Source: Odontocerum albicorne
Lineage: Eukaryota; Arthropoda; Insecta; Trichoptera; Odontoceridae
Length of the DNA stretch: 64,000 bases
Direction: 5' to 3'
NCBI GenBank assembly: GCA_949825065.1
Contig: CATKWJ010000010.1
Coordinates: 362,860 to 426,859, forward strand
Shown: positions 37,768 to 51,083 of the stretch, in pieces
Numbering within the stretch: position 1 is the stretch's first letter
Layout of the letters: each line of letters opens with the position of its first letter
Translations under genes and position numbers: made by a program
The notes under the pieces: model-generated
Seen by the model: the letters and a program-made list of their open reading frames with translations, nothing else
Database searches by the model: none
Told to the model about the DNA's origin: nothing

Positions 37768-38347
37768 CTACCAACTAAAACAGAACACCAGGAACATGAA
37801 ACACTCACCAACAGCTCAGCTCAGCCCGAGCTTGAGACACCAAATAACTCTCCAATATTATTACCAACGGTGTCGCTAGAGATTGCAGATGTCAATGGGC
37901 ATTTTCACAAAGCAAGAGCACTTCTGGATTGCGGATCCATGGTGACGCTCATAACTCACCACATGGCTCAAATTTTGCATCTGCCCTTTCAGCGCACATC
38001 ACTCAAAATTGCGGGAGTCGGAAATCAATACATACAAAACTCAAAGGCATCGATTCAAATTGATTTTAAGCCTACACACAATGACAAACCTACGATTACG
38101 GCTACAGCTCATGTTTTAAAGAGTGTTACTGGTTATTTACCATTGGGCAAAGTTCCACATATAAGTCATATGATGGACACACCTAAAATTCCCCTAGCAG
38201 ATGAGGGTTTTAATGTGCCGGCTCAAGTCGACCTTCTACTCGGCTCTGATGTTCTTGGCCAGGTTTTGGATGGTGCTAAGGTCTCTTTGGGGCCCGGCAG
38301 GCCTATAGCCTTCGGCACGATCTTTGACTTTGCATTACTGGGACCTA
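37768..38347 (+). CDS. Aspartic protease (DUF1758-like) domain, copy 2
   Basis: In the same frame as gag, after a single UGA. There is no ATG near the start, so it is expected as part of a Gag-Pol product; a GTG at 37870 is not a convincing start. The retropepsin-type active site is ARALLDCGSMVTLIT, with the catalytic Asp codon at 37927-37929 (D-C-G-S, where D-S-G or D-T-G is commoner). The second half keeps VDLLLGSDVLGQV, characteristic of BEL/Pao DUF1758 proteases, which cleave the polyprotein inside particles. It continues through VSLGPGRPIAFGTIFDF, roughly where BEL pol would lead to RT, but runs into the 63-bp minisatellite instead. The frame stays open to 38850 only as out-of-frame translation of integrase DNA. 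The Cys beside Asp may lower activity. Confidence 0.85.
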
Positions 38348-38599
38348 TGCATACTTGCGGCTCTCCCAACTCATGCGCTTCAACTCAAAAGCGACTCTGC
38401 CCAAACTCAGCCCATACGCGTGGCTCTCCCAACTCATGCGCTTCAACTCAAAAGCGACTCAGCCCAAACTCAGCCCATACTTGCGGCTCTCCCAACTCAT
38501 GTGCTTCAACTCAAAAGCGACTCAGCCCAAACTCAGCCCATACTCGCGGCTCTCCCAACTCATGCCCTTCAACTCAAAAGCAACCCAGCCCAAACTCAG
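38348..38599 (+). repeat. 63-bp minisatellite, four units (copy 2)
   Basis: 252 bp, exactly four 63-bp units of the same sequence as the nine in copy 1. Units differ slightly (CATACGCGTGG, CATACTCGCGG, TCATGTGC, TCATGCCC). The last unit in each copy shares the variant AAGCAACCCAGCC, so the array grew or shrank inside while its right end stayed fixed. It replaces RT and RNase H. Confidence 0.92.
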
Positions 38600-39361
38600 C
38601 CGGTGTTCTCTCAAGTCTCTGCGGATTTTGCTGGCCCTTTCTTGATAAAGTCCGGCACTTTGAGAGACGCAAAACTTGTGAAGGCCTACTTCTGCGTCTT
38701 TGTGTGGCTTTCCACAAAGGCGGTTCACCTGGAGCCAGTCTCTTCATTCAGCACGGACGCCTTTTTCGCAGCATTACAACGGTTCGTTTCCCGTCGCGGT
38801 GTGCCTGTTTTCATCCGATCCGATTGTGGTACAAATTATGTGGGTGCTAGGAATCAGATCATGGAGGTACAGAGATTTCTTTCAGTCAATAGAGATAAAA
38901 TCACTCACAATTTTACTACTCAGCGCATCACGTGGTTACTCAACCCACCTTCAGCTCCATCATTTGGCGGTCTCCATGAAACCGCGGAAAATTCCACAAA
39001 ACAGTTACTTTATGGAATCGTAGGTGATCAGCACCTGACCTTTGAAAAATTTACCACACTCTTAACACGAATCGAGGCTGTCCTTAACTCCTACCTCCAC
39101 ACCCTTCAAACCCGCTCCAAATGGCTTTCACCATCCTCCTCTCCTCAAATCGGAGAGCACGTCCTGATCAAGGAGGACAACCTGCCGGCACTGAAGTGGC
39201 GACTCGGACGCATCACCCGCACCATACCAGGCAGCGATGGAGTGACACGTGTGATGGACCTAAGCACAGCCAGTGGACAATTGAGAAGGCCGGTTGCAAA
39301 GCTGGCCCGGTTCCCGTGGGAGGTCCTCCCGGCGCCCCAGGATGATCACGCCGATGCGTGA
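38600..39361 (+). CDS. Integrase (rve core plus DUF5641-like tail), copy 2
   Basis: An open frame +1 to the protease frame. It is continuous with the minisatellite from 38324. There is no start codon of its own, so normal expression is unclear. Catalytic acidic residues: Asp in VSADFAGPF (38624-38626), Asp in IRSDCGTNY (38822-38824) and Glu in FGGLHETA (38978-38980), 66 and 52 residues apart, as expected for BEL/Pao integrases. The N-terminal zinc-binding domain is missing. The tail with QIGEHVLIKEDNLPALKW, LGRI, PGSDGVTRV and LRRPVAKLARFP matches the DUF5641 pattern at the end of BEL pol. The frame ends at TGA 39359-39361, 19 bases inside the 3' LTR. Catalytic residues are complete, but the protein is N-terminally truncated and frame-isolated. 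Confidence 0.88.
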   Translation, partial: PVFSQVSADFAGPFLIKSGTLRDAKLVKAYFCVFVWLSTKAVHLEPVSSFSTDAFFAALQRFVSRRGVPVFIRSDCGTNYVGARNQIMEVQRFLSVNRDKITHNFTTQRITWLLNPPSAPSFGGLHETAENSTKQLLYGIVGDQHLTFEKFTTLLTRIEAVLNSYLHTLQTRSKWLSPSSSPQIGEHVLIKEDNLPALKWRLGRITRTIPGSDGVTRVMDLSTASGQLRRPVAKLARFPWEVLPAPQDDHADA

Positions 39362-39767
39362 AGCGAAGTATCGTCTTGTTGGGCCGGCCCTGTCATGTCG
39401 GGTCCCCCTATCGCCGCGACTGGCCCCGCGCGGTGTTATTGTCACCAACGTTGGATGGTATTATTGTCGCCAGCTGTCGATATTACCGTGACAGGAGAAC
39501 GTCGTTTTCTCGTCCACTTGTTCATAGACCATCGCCGGGAGAAGACCTCAAACCCGGGCCAGCAAGTCGCCGGCGCGCTCTCCATCGCCGAAACCTGGGC
39601 CAAGTTACCTGTGACTAACCGCGACCACTCTCGAGAAGTGCACGACGGGTTACCTGTTGTTAGCCGAGACCTCCGAATCCCGTTATCCGCGCCATCACCG
39701 AACATCATCAACCGTGAGTAGAATTCCCTTATATCCTATTCTTTCCAGTTTGGCTAACGCCGAACTA
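39343..39767 (+). repeat. 3' LTR, BEL/Pao-like copy 2
   Basis: 425 bp, same ends as the 5' LTR. CTCTC follows at 39768-39772 and the satellite resumes with TTATAATGAAGCATAA. Upstream, GGCGCCCCAGGA abuts the LTR. No recognisable polypurine tract is present. Confidence 0.94.
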
Positions 39768-42700
39768 CTCTCTTATAATGAAGCATAAATGTGCAGACAT
39801 ACTTACTTATAATGTAGTTTAAGTGTGCAGACATGCTCACCTATAATGAAGTATAAGTGTGCAGACATACTCACCTATAATGTTGAATAAGTGTGCAAAC
39901 ATGCTTACCTTTAATGAAGTATAAGCTTGCGGACATACTCACCTAGAATGTTGTGCATACATACTCACCTATATTGTAGTATAAGTGTGCAGACATACTC
40001 ACCTATAATGTAGTATAGTTGTGCATACATACTCACCTATAATGCATTATAAGTGTGCGGACATACTCGCCTATAATGAAGTATAAGTGTGCAGACATAC
40101 TCACCTATAATGAAGTATTAGTGTGCAGACATGCCCACTTTTAATGAAGTATAAATGTGCGGACATACTCACCTATAATTTAGTATAGTTGTGCATACAT
40201 ACTCACCTATAATGTAGTATAAGTGTGCTGACATACTCACCTATAATGTAGTATAAGTGTGCAGACATACTCACCTATATCGAAATATAAATTTGCAGAC
40301 ATACTTACCTATAATAAAGAAAAGTTGTGCAGACATACTCACCTTTAATGAAGCATAAGTGTGCAGACATACGTACTTATAATGTAGTTTAAGTGTGCAT
40401 ACATGCTCACCTATAATGAAGTATAAGTGTGCAGACATACTCATCTATAATGTTGTATAAGTGTGCAAACATGCTTACCTTTAATGAAGTATAAGCTTGC
40501 GGACATACTCACCTAGAATGTTGTGCATACATACTCACCTATATTGTAGTATAAGTGTGCAGACATACTCACCTACAATGTAGTATAGTTGTGCATACAT
40601 ACTCACCTATAATGCATTATAAGTGTGCAGATATACTCGCCTATAATGAAGTATAAGTGTGCAGACATACTCACCTATAATGAAGTATTAGTGTGCAGAC
40701 ATGCCCACTTTTAATGAAGTATAAATGTGCGGACATACTCACCTATAATGAAGTAAAGTTGTGCATACATTCTCACCTATAATTTTATATAATAAAATAT
40801 AAGTGTGCAGACATACTCACCTGTGATGAAGTTTCAGTGTGCAGACATACTCACTTATGATGTTGTATAAGTGTGCCGACATGCTCACTTTTAATGTAGT
40901 ATAAGTGTGCAGACATACTCACCTATAATGTATCATAAGTGTGCAGACATACTCATCTACATTATAGTATCAGTGTGACGACATACTCATCTATATTTAA
41001 GAATAAGTGTGCAGAGATTCTCACCTATAATGTAGAATAAGTATGCAGACATACTCATCTTTTATATAGTATAAGTGTGGATACAAACTCACCTATATTG
41101 TTGTATAAATGTGCAGACATACTCACCTATAAAAATGTATAAGTGTGCAGACATGCTCACCTATAATGCAGTATAAATGTGCAGACATTCTCACATATAA
41201 TATTGTCTTAGTGTGGTGCAGACATGCCCACACTTAATGAAGTATAACCTTGCGGACATACTCACCTAGAATGTAGTAAAGCTGTGCATACATACTCACC
41301 TATATTGTAGTATAAGTGTGCAGACATACTCACCTATAATGTAGTATAGTTGTGCATACATACTCACCTATAATGTAGTATAGTTGTGAATACATACTCG
41401 TCTATAATGTAGTAAAAGTGTGCAGACATACTCACCTATAATGAAGTATTAGTGTGCAGACATGCCCACATTTAATGAAGTATAAATGTGCGGAGATACT
41501 CACCTATAATGTAGTATAGTTGTGCATACATACTCACCTATTATGTAGTATAAGTGTGCAGACATACTCACCTATAATGAAGTTTAGTTGTGCATACATA
41601 CTCACCTATAATGAAGTGTAAGTGCGCGGACATACTCATCTTTAACGTAGTATAGTTTCGCATACATACTCTCCTATAATGTAGTATTAGTGTTCAGACA
41701 TACTGACCTTTAATGTAGTATAGATGTGCACACATTCTCACCTATAATGTTGTATAAGTGTGCAGACATACTCGACTGTTATGTTGTAAAATTGTGCAAA
41801 CATACTCAGCCATGATGAAGTATAAGTGTGCAGACATACTCACCAATAATAAAGTATGGGTGTGCAGACATTTTCACCTATATAGTTGTGTAAGTGTGCC
41901 GACATACCTCCCTATAATGTATTATATGTGTGCCCACAAACTCACCTATATTGTAGTATAAGTGTGCAGACATACTCACCTATAATGTAGTATAGTTGTG
42001 CATACATACTCACCTATAATGTAGTAAAATTGTGCATACATGCTCACCTATAATGTAGTATAAGTGTGCAGACATACTCACCTATAATGAAGTATTAGTA
42101 TGCAGACATGCCCACCTTTAATGAAGTATAAATGTGCGGACATACTCACCTATAATATAGTATAATTGTGCACACATACTCACCTATAATGTAGTAAAAG
42201 TGTGCAGACATACTCATCTTTAATGAAATATAGTTGTGCATACATACTTACCTATAATGAAGTATAAGTGCGCGGACATACGCACCTATAATGTAGTATA
42301 GTTTTGCATACGTACTCTCCTTTAATGAAGTATAAGTGTGCAGACATACTGACCTATAATGGAGTTAAGTTGTGCATACATACTCACCTATAATGTTGTA
42401 TAAGTGTGCAGACATACTTTGCTATGATGAAGTATAAGTGTGCAGACATACTCACCTATAATAAAGTATGGGTGTGCAGACATACTCATCTTTAATGTTG
42501 TGTAAGTGTGCCGACATACTTACCTATAATGTATTATAAGTGTGCCGATATACTCACCCATAATGTTGTATAAGTGTGCAGACATGCTCACCTATAATAC
42601 AGTATAGTTTTGCATACATACTTACCTATAAGGAAGTATAAGTGTGCAGATATACTCACGTATAATGTAGTATAAGTGTGCAGACATACTCACCTATAAT

Positions 42701-45700
42701 GAAGTATAAGTGTGCAGACATACTCACCCATAATGAAGTATAAGTGTGCAGACATGCAAACCTTTAATGTGGAAAAAGTGTGCAGACATACTTACCTATA
42801 ATGAAGTATAAGTGTGCAGACATACTCACCTATAATGAAGTATAGTTGTGAATACAACCTCACCTATAATGCATTATAAGTGTGCAGACATACTTACCTA
42901 TAATGCATAATAAGTGTGCAGACATACTCGCCATTAATGAAGTATTAGTGTGCAGACATACTCACCTTTAAGGAAGTATAAGTGTGCAGACATGTCCACC
43001 TTTATTGAAGTATAAATGTGCGAACATACTTACCTATAATGTAGTATAGTTGTGCATACATACTTACCTATAATAAAGTATAAGTGTGCAGACATACTAT
43101 CCAATAATGCTGTATAAGTGTGCAGACATACTCACCTATATCGAAGTATAAGTTTGCAGACATACTTACCTGAAACCATATAATAAAGTATAGTTGTGCA
43201 GACATACGCACCTATAATGAAGCATAAGTGTGCAGACATACTTACTTATAATGTAGTACAAGTGTGCAGACATACTCACTCATTATGAAGTATAAGTGTG
43301 CAGACATGCTTACCTATAATGTGGTATAAGTGTGCAGACATACTCACAAATAATGAAGTATAGTTGTGCATACATACTCACCTATAATGTTGTATAAGTA
43401 TGCAGACATACGCACCTTTAATGAAGTATAAGTGTGCAGACATACTCACCTTTAATGCAGTATATATAAGTGTGCAGATATACTCACGTAAAATGTAGTG
43501 TTAGTGTTCATACATACTCGCTTATAATGTTGTATAAGTGTGCAGACATATTCACCCATAATGAAGTTTGAGTGTGTAGACATACTCACCTATAATGAAG
43601 TATAGTTGTGCATATATACTCACCTATAATGTAGTATAAGTGTGAAGACATACTCACCTATAATAAAGTAAAAGTGTGCAGACATACTCACCTATAATGT
43701 AGTATAGGTGTGCAAGCATACTCATCTTTAATCAAGTATAAGTGTGGATACATCCTCACCTATAATGAAGTATAAGCGTGCAGACACACTCACCTATAAT
43801 ATAATATTAGTGTGCAGACATGCCCCCCTTTAATAAAGTATAAGTGTGCGGACATACTCACCTATAATGTAGTATATTTGTGCATAAATAATCTCCTATA
43901 ATGTAGTATAAGTGTGCAGAAATACTGACCTATAATGAAGTATAGTTGTGCATACTTACTCATATACAATGTAGTAGAAATGTGCAGACATACTCACCTA
44001 TAATGTAATATAAGTGGGCGGACATACTCACCTATAATATAGTACAAGTGTGCAGACATATTCACCTATAATGAAGTGTAAGTGTGCAGATATACTCAAC
44101 AATACAGTTCTATAAGTGTGCAGACATACTCACCTATAATGTAGTATAAGTGTTCGGATATACTCACCTATAATGTAGTATAAGTGTGCAGACATGTTAA
44201 CCTATAAAACAGTATAGTTGTGCATACATACTCACTCATAATGAAGATTAGTTGTGCATACATTCTCCCCTATAATTTAATATAATAAAATATAAGTGTG
44301 CAGACATACTCACCTATAATGAAGTATAAGTGTGCAGATATACTCACTTATGATGTTGTATAAGTGTGCCGACATGCTCAGTTTTAATGTAGTATTAGTA
44401 TGCATACATACTCACCTATAATGTATCATAAATGTGCAGCCATACTCATCTATATTGTAGTATCAGTGTGGAGACAAACTCACCTATATTTAAGAATAAG
44501 TGTGCAGACATTCTCACCTATAATGTAGAATAAGTGTGCAGACATACTCATCTATAATATAGTATAAGTGTGGATATAAACTCACCTTTATTGTTGTATA
44601 AATGTGCAGACATACTCACCTATGAAAATGTATAAGTGTGCAGACATGCTCACCTATAATGCAGTATAAATGTGCAGACATACTCACCTATAATATGGTA
44701 TTAGTGTGGTGCAGAAATGCCCACCTTTAATAGAGTATAAGCTTGCGGACATACTCACCTAGAATGTAGTAAAGTTGTGCATACATACTCACCTATATTG
44801 TAGTTTAAGTGTGCAGACATACTCACCTATAATGAAGAAAAGTTGTGCATACATACTCACCTATAATGCATTATAAGTGTGCAGACATACTCGCCTATAA
44901 TGAGGTATAAGTGTGCAGACATACTCACCTGTAATGAAGTATTAGTGTGCAGACATGCCCACTTTTAATGAAGTATAAATGTGCGGACATACTCACCTAT
45001 AATGAAGTATAGTTGTGCACACATACTAACCTGTAATGTAGTATAAGTGTGCATACATGCTCACATATAATGAAGTTTAAGTGTGCAGACAGACTCACCT
45101 ATAATGCAGTATAGATTTGCATACTTACTTACCTATAATGAAGTATAAGTGTGCAGATATACTCACGTATAATGAAGTGTTAGTGTTCATACATACTCGC
45201 CTATAATGTAGTATAAGTGTGCAGACAAATTTACCCATAATGAAGTATGAGTGTGTAGACATACTCACCTATAATGAAGTATGGTTGTGCATACATACTC
45301 ACCTATAATGAAGTATAAGTGTGGAGACATACTCACCTATAATGAAGTATAAGTGTGCAGACATACTCACCTATAATGAAAATAGGTTTGCAAACATACT
45401 CATTTTTAATGAAGTATAAGTGTGGACACATACTCACCTATAATGAAGTATAAGTGTGCAGACATTCTTAATTATAATAAAGTATAGTTGTGCAGACAAA
45501 CTTACCTATAATGTTCCATAAGTTTGCAGACGTACTCACCTATAATGAAGTATAAGTGTGAAGACATGCTCACCTATAATGAAGTATAAGTGTGCGGACA
45601 CACTCACCTATAATATAATATTAGTGTGCAGACATGCCCCTCTTTAATAAAGTATAAGTGTGCGGACATACTCACCTATAATGTAGTATATTTGAGTATA

Positions 45701-48700
45701 CATAATCTCCTATAATGTAGTATAAGTGTGCAGAAATACTGACCTATAATGTAGTATATATGTGCAAACATACTCACCTATAATGTAGAATAGTTGTGCA
45801 TACATACTTACCTATAATGTAGTATAAGTAAGCAGACATACTCACCTAAAATGAAGTATAAGTGTGCAGACATGCCCACCTTTAATGAAGTATAAATGTG
45901 CGGACAATACTCACCTATAATGTAGTATAGTTGTGCATATATGCTCACCTATAATGTAGTATAGTTGTGCATACTCACCTATAATGAAGTATAAGTGCGC
46001 GGACATACTCACCTATAACGTAGTATAGTTTTGAATACATACTCTCCTATGATGTAGTATAAGTGTGCAGACATACTGACCTTTAATGAAGTATAGTTGT
46101 GCATACATACTCACCTATAATGTTGTATAAGTGTGCAGACATACTCGACTGTAATGTTGTATAAGAGTGCAGACATACTCAGCTATGATGAAGTATAAGT
46201 GTGCAGACATACTCACCTATAATATAGTATGGGTGTGCAGACATACTCACCTATAATGTAGTATAGTTGTGCATACATACTCACCTATAATGGAGTATAA
46301 GTGTGCAGACATCCTCAACTATAATGTATTATAAGTGTGCAGACATACTCACCTATATCGAAGTATAAGTTTGCAGACATACTTACCTATAATAAAGTAT
46401 AGTTGTGCAGACATACTCACCTATAATGAACCATAAGTGTGCATACATACTTACTTATAATGAAGTATAAGTGTGCAGACATACTCACTCATTATTAAGT
46501 ATAAGTGTGCAGACATGCTAACCTATAATGTGGTATAAGTGTGCAGAAAAACTCACAAATAATGAAGTATAGTTGGGCATACATACTCACCTATAATGTT
46601 GTATAAGTATGCAGACATACTCACCTATATGAAGTATAAGTGTGCAGACCTACTCACCTTTAATGCTGTATAAGTGTGTAGACATACTACATCTATACTG
46701 CAGTATAGTTGAGCACACATACTCACCTATTATAAAGTAGAAGTGTTCAGACATACTTACCAACAATGAAGTACAAGTGTGCAGACATTCTCACCTATAA
46801 TGTAGTACAAATGTGTAGACAGACTAACATATAATGCAGAAACCTTGTGCATACTTGCTTACCTATAATGAAGTATAGAGTTGCATACAAACTCACCTAT
46901 AATGTAGTATAAGTGTAAAGATATACTCACCTATAATGTAGTATAAGTGTGCAGACATACTCATCTATTATGTAGTATAAGTGTGCACACATGCTCACAT
47001 ATAATGAAGTATAAGTGTGCTGACATACTCACTTACAATGAAGTGTAAGTGTGCAGACATACTCACATATTATGAAGTATAGTTCTGCATACATACTCAC
47101 CTATAATGTAGTATAAGTGTGCAGACATACTCACCTATAATGTAGTTATAGTGTGCAGACATACTCATCTATAATGTAGTATAAGTGTGCAGACATGCTC
47201 ACATATAATAAAATATAAGTGTGCTGACATACTCACTTAGAATTAAGTGTAAGTGTGCAGACATACTCACATATTATGAAGTATAGTTGTGCATACATAC
47301 TTCAAAATAAAGTATAAGTGAGCAGACATACTCACCTATAATGAAGTTCAAGTGTGCAGACAGACATACTCACCTATAATGAAGTATAATTGTGCATACG
47401 TACACTCACATATAATGTAGTATAAGTGAGAAGACATACTCATCTTTAATGAAGTATAGTTAGTGCATACATACTCACCTATAATGAAATAAAAGTGTGC
47501 AGACATACTCACTTGTAAGGAAGTACAAGTGTGCAGACATACTCACCTATAATATAGTATAAGTGTGCAGACAGACTCACCTATAATGCAGTATAGATTT
47601 GCATACTTACTTACCTATAATAAAATATAAGTGTGCAGATATACTCACGTAAAATATAGTGTAAGTGTTCATACATACTCGCCTATAATGTTGTATAAGT
47701 GTGCAGACATATTCACCTATAATGAAGTTTGAGTGTGCAGACATACTCACCTATAATGAAGTATAGTTGTGCATACATACTCACCTATAATGTAGTATAA
47801 GTGTGGAATCATACTCACCTATAATGTAATAATGGTGTGCAAGCATACTCATCTTTAATGTAGTATAAGTGTGGATACATACTCACCTATAATGATGTAT
47901 AAGTGAGCAGACATTCTTACCTATAATAAAGTATAGTTGTGCAGACAATCTCACCTATAATGTTCCATAAGTGTGCAGACGTACTCACCTATAATGAAGT
48001 ATAAGTGTGCAGACATGCTCACCTATAATGAAGTATAAGCGTGCAGACACACTCACCTATAATATAATATTAGTGTGCAGACATGCCCCCCTGTAATAAA
48101 GTATAAGTGTGCGGACATATTTACCTATAATGTAGTATATTTGTGCATAAATAATCTCCTATAATGTAGTATAAGTGTGCAGAAATACTGACCTAACATG
48201 AAGTTTAGTTGTGCATACATACTCATATACAATGTAGTAGAAGTGTGCAGACATACTCACCTATAATGTAATATAAGTGGGCGGACATACTCACCTATAA
48301 TAAAGTATAAGTGTGCAGACATATTCACCTATAATGAAGTGTAAGTGTGCAGATATACTCACCAATACAGTTCTTTAAGTGTGCAGACATACTCACCTAT
48401 AATGTAGTATAAGTGTGCAGATATACTCACCTATAATGTAGTACAAGTGTGCAGACATGCTCACCTATAAAACAGTATAGTTGTGCATACATACTCACCT
48501 AAAATGTAGATTAGTTGTGCATACATTCTCACCTATAATTTAATATAATAAAATATAAGTGTGCAGACATACTCACCTATGATGAAGTATAAGTGTGCAG
48601 ACATACTCACTTATGATGTTGTATAAGTGTGCCGACATGCTCACTTTTAATGTAGTATAAGTGTGCATACATACTCACCTATTATGTATCATAAGTGTGC

Positions 48701-51083
48701 AGACATACTCATCTATATTGTAGTATCACTGTGGAGACATACTCACCTATATTTAAGAATAGGTGTACAGACATTCTCACCTATAATGTAGAATAAGTGT
48801 GCAGACATACTCATCTATAATATAATATAAGTGGGGATATAAACCCACCTTTATTGTTGTATAAATGTGCAGACATACTGACCTTTAAAAATGTATAAGT
48901 GTGCAGACATGCTCACCTATAATGCAGTTTAAATGTGCAGACATACTCACCTATAATATTGTATTAGCGTGGTGCAGACATGCCCACCTTTAATGAAGTA
49001 TAAGCTTGCGGACATACTCACCTAGAATGAAGTAAAGTTGTGCATAAATACTCACCTATATTGTAGTATAAGAGTGCAGACATACTCACCTATAATGTAG
49101 TTTAGTTGTGCATACATACTCACCTATAATGCATTATAAGTGTGCAGACATACTCGCCTATAATGAAGTATAAGTGTGCAGACATACTCACCTGTAATGA
49201 AGTATTAGTGTGCAGACATGCCCACTTATAATGAAGTATAAATGTACGGACATTCTCACCTATAATGAAGTATAGTTGTGCACACATACTCACCTGTAAT
49301 TTAGTGCAGACATGCTCACATATAATGTAGTTTAAGTGTGCAGACAGACTCACCTATAATGCAGTATAGATTTGCATACTTACTTACCTACAATGAAGTA
49401 TAAGTGTAGAGATATACTCACGTATAATGTAGTGTTAGTGTTCATACATACTCGCCTATAATGTTGTATAAGTGTGCAGACATATTCACCCATAATGAAG
49501 TATGAGTGTGCAGACATACTCACCTGTAATTAAGTATAGTTGAGCATACATACTCACCTATAATGTAGTATAAGTGTGTAGACATACTCACCTTTAATGA
49601 AGTATAAGTGTGCAGACATACTCACCTATAATATAGTATAGTTGTGCAAACATAATCATCTTTAATGTAGTATAAGTGTGGACACATACTTACCTATAAT
49701 GAAGTATAAGTGTGCAGACATTCTTACCTATAATTAAGTATAGTTGTGCAGACAAACTCACCTATAATGTTCCATAAGTTTGCAGACGTACTCACCTTTA
49801 ATGAAGTATAAGTGTGCAGACATGCTCACCTATAATGAAGTATAAGTGTGCAGACACACTCACCTATAATAAAATATTAGTGTGCAGACATGCCCCTCTT
49901 TAATAAAGTATAAATGTGCGGACATACTCACCTATAATGTAGTATATTTGTGCATACATATTCTCCTATAATGTAGTATAAGTGTGCAGAAATACTGACC
50001 AATAATGTAGTATAGTTGTGCATACATACTCATGAACAATGTAGTATAAGTGTGCAGACATACTCACCTATAATGTAATATAAATGGGCGGACATACTCA
50101 CCTGTCATATAGTTTAAGTGTGCAGACATATTCACCTATAATGAAGTGTAAGTGTGCAGATATACTCACCAATACTGTTCTATAAGTGTGCAGATATACT
50201 CACCTATAATGTAGTATAAGTGTGCAGATATACTCACCTATAATGAAGTATAAGTGTGCAGACATACTCATCTATATTGTAGTATCAGCGTGGAGACATA
50301 CTCACCTATATTTGAGAATAAGTGTGCAGACAATCTCACCTATAATGTAGAATAAGTGTGCAGACATACTCATCTTTAATATAGTATAAGTGTGGATACA
50401 AACTCACATATATTGTTGAATAAATGTGAAGACATACTCACCTATAAAAATGTATAAGTGTGCAGACATGCTCACCTATAATGCAGTATAAATGTGCAGA
50501 CATACTCACCTATAATATTGTATTAGTGTGGTGCAGACATGCTCACCTTTATGAAGTATAAGCTACTCATCTATAATGTATCATAAGTGTGCAGACATAC
50601 TCATCTATATTAAAGTATCAGTGTGGAGACATACTCACCTTTATTTAAGAATAAGTGTGTAGACATTCTCACCTATAATGTAGAATAAGTGTGCAGACAT
50701 ACTCATCTATAATACAGAATAAGTGTGGATACAAACTCACCTATATTGTTGAATAAATGTGCAGACATACTCACCTATTAAAATGTATAAGTGTTCAGAC
50801 ATACTCACCTATAATGCAGTATAAATGTATAGACATACTCACCTATAATATTGTATAAGTGTGGTGCAGACATGCCCACCTTTAATGAAGTACAAGCTTG
50901 CGGACATACTCACCTATAATGTAGTAAAGTTGTGCATACATACTTACCTATAATGTAGTATAAGTGTGCAGACATACTCACCTTTAATGTAGTATAGTTG
51001 TGCATACATACTCACCTATAATGAAGTGTTAGTGCGCGGACATACTCACCTATAACGTAGTATAGTTTTGCAAACATACTCTC
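39768..51083 (+). repeat. 34-bp satellite array between copy 2 and the solo LTR
   Basis: All forward monomers. A 560-bp run from the right flank of copy 2 (CTAGAATGTTGTGCATAC, which lacks one half-monomer) repeats at about 39947 and 40517. AT-rich 45-bp monomers lie near 40785, 44275 and 48535. A 9-bp insertion (CCTGAAACCATATAAT) disturbs one unit near 43170. Runs from 30.5-32.7 kb recur at about 47.2-49.4 kb, and the block ends in the same left flank as copy 2. No gene is visible. Confidence 0.92.

Larger units (their letters stand above)
34367..39767 (+). mobile_element. BEL/Pao-like LTR retrotransposon, copy 2 (RT-less, intact gag)
   Basis: A 5401-bp element with identical-length 425-bp LTRs and a 5-bp TSD CTCTC (34362-34366 and 39768-39772). 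Order: LTR, primer site, leader with seven repeats of about 145 bp, gag (476 codons), in-frame UGA, protease, four 63-bp minisatellite units, integrase with DUF5641-like tail, LTR. No reverse transcriptase or RNase H is present anywhere. About six LTR-LTR differences were counted by eye (roughly 1.4%). All three integrase acidic residues and the protease D-C-G-S site are kept, so apart from the missing RT this copy is close to its founding state. It belongs to the same family as copy 1 but to a different LTR subfamily. Confidence 0.94.

Noticed and set aside
23876..39767. Endogenous retrovirus with an envelope gene
   Set aside because: No envelope-like open frame, signal peptide or transmembrane segment lies between integrase and the 3' LTR. 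Integrase runs right to the LTR.
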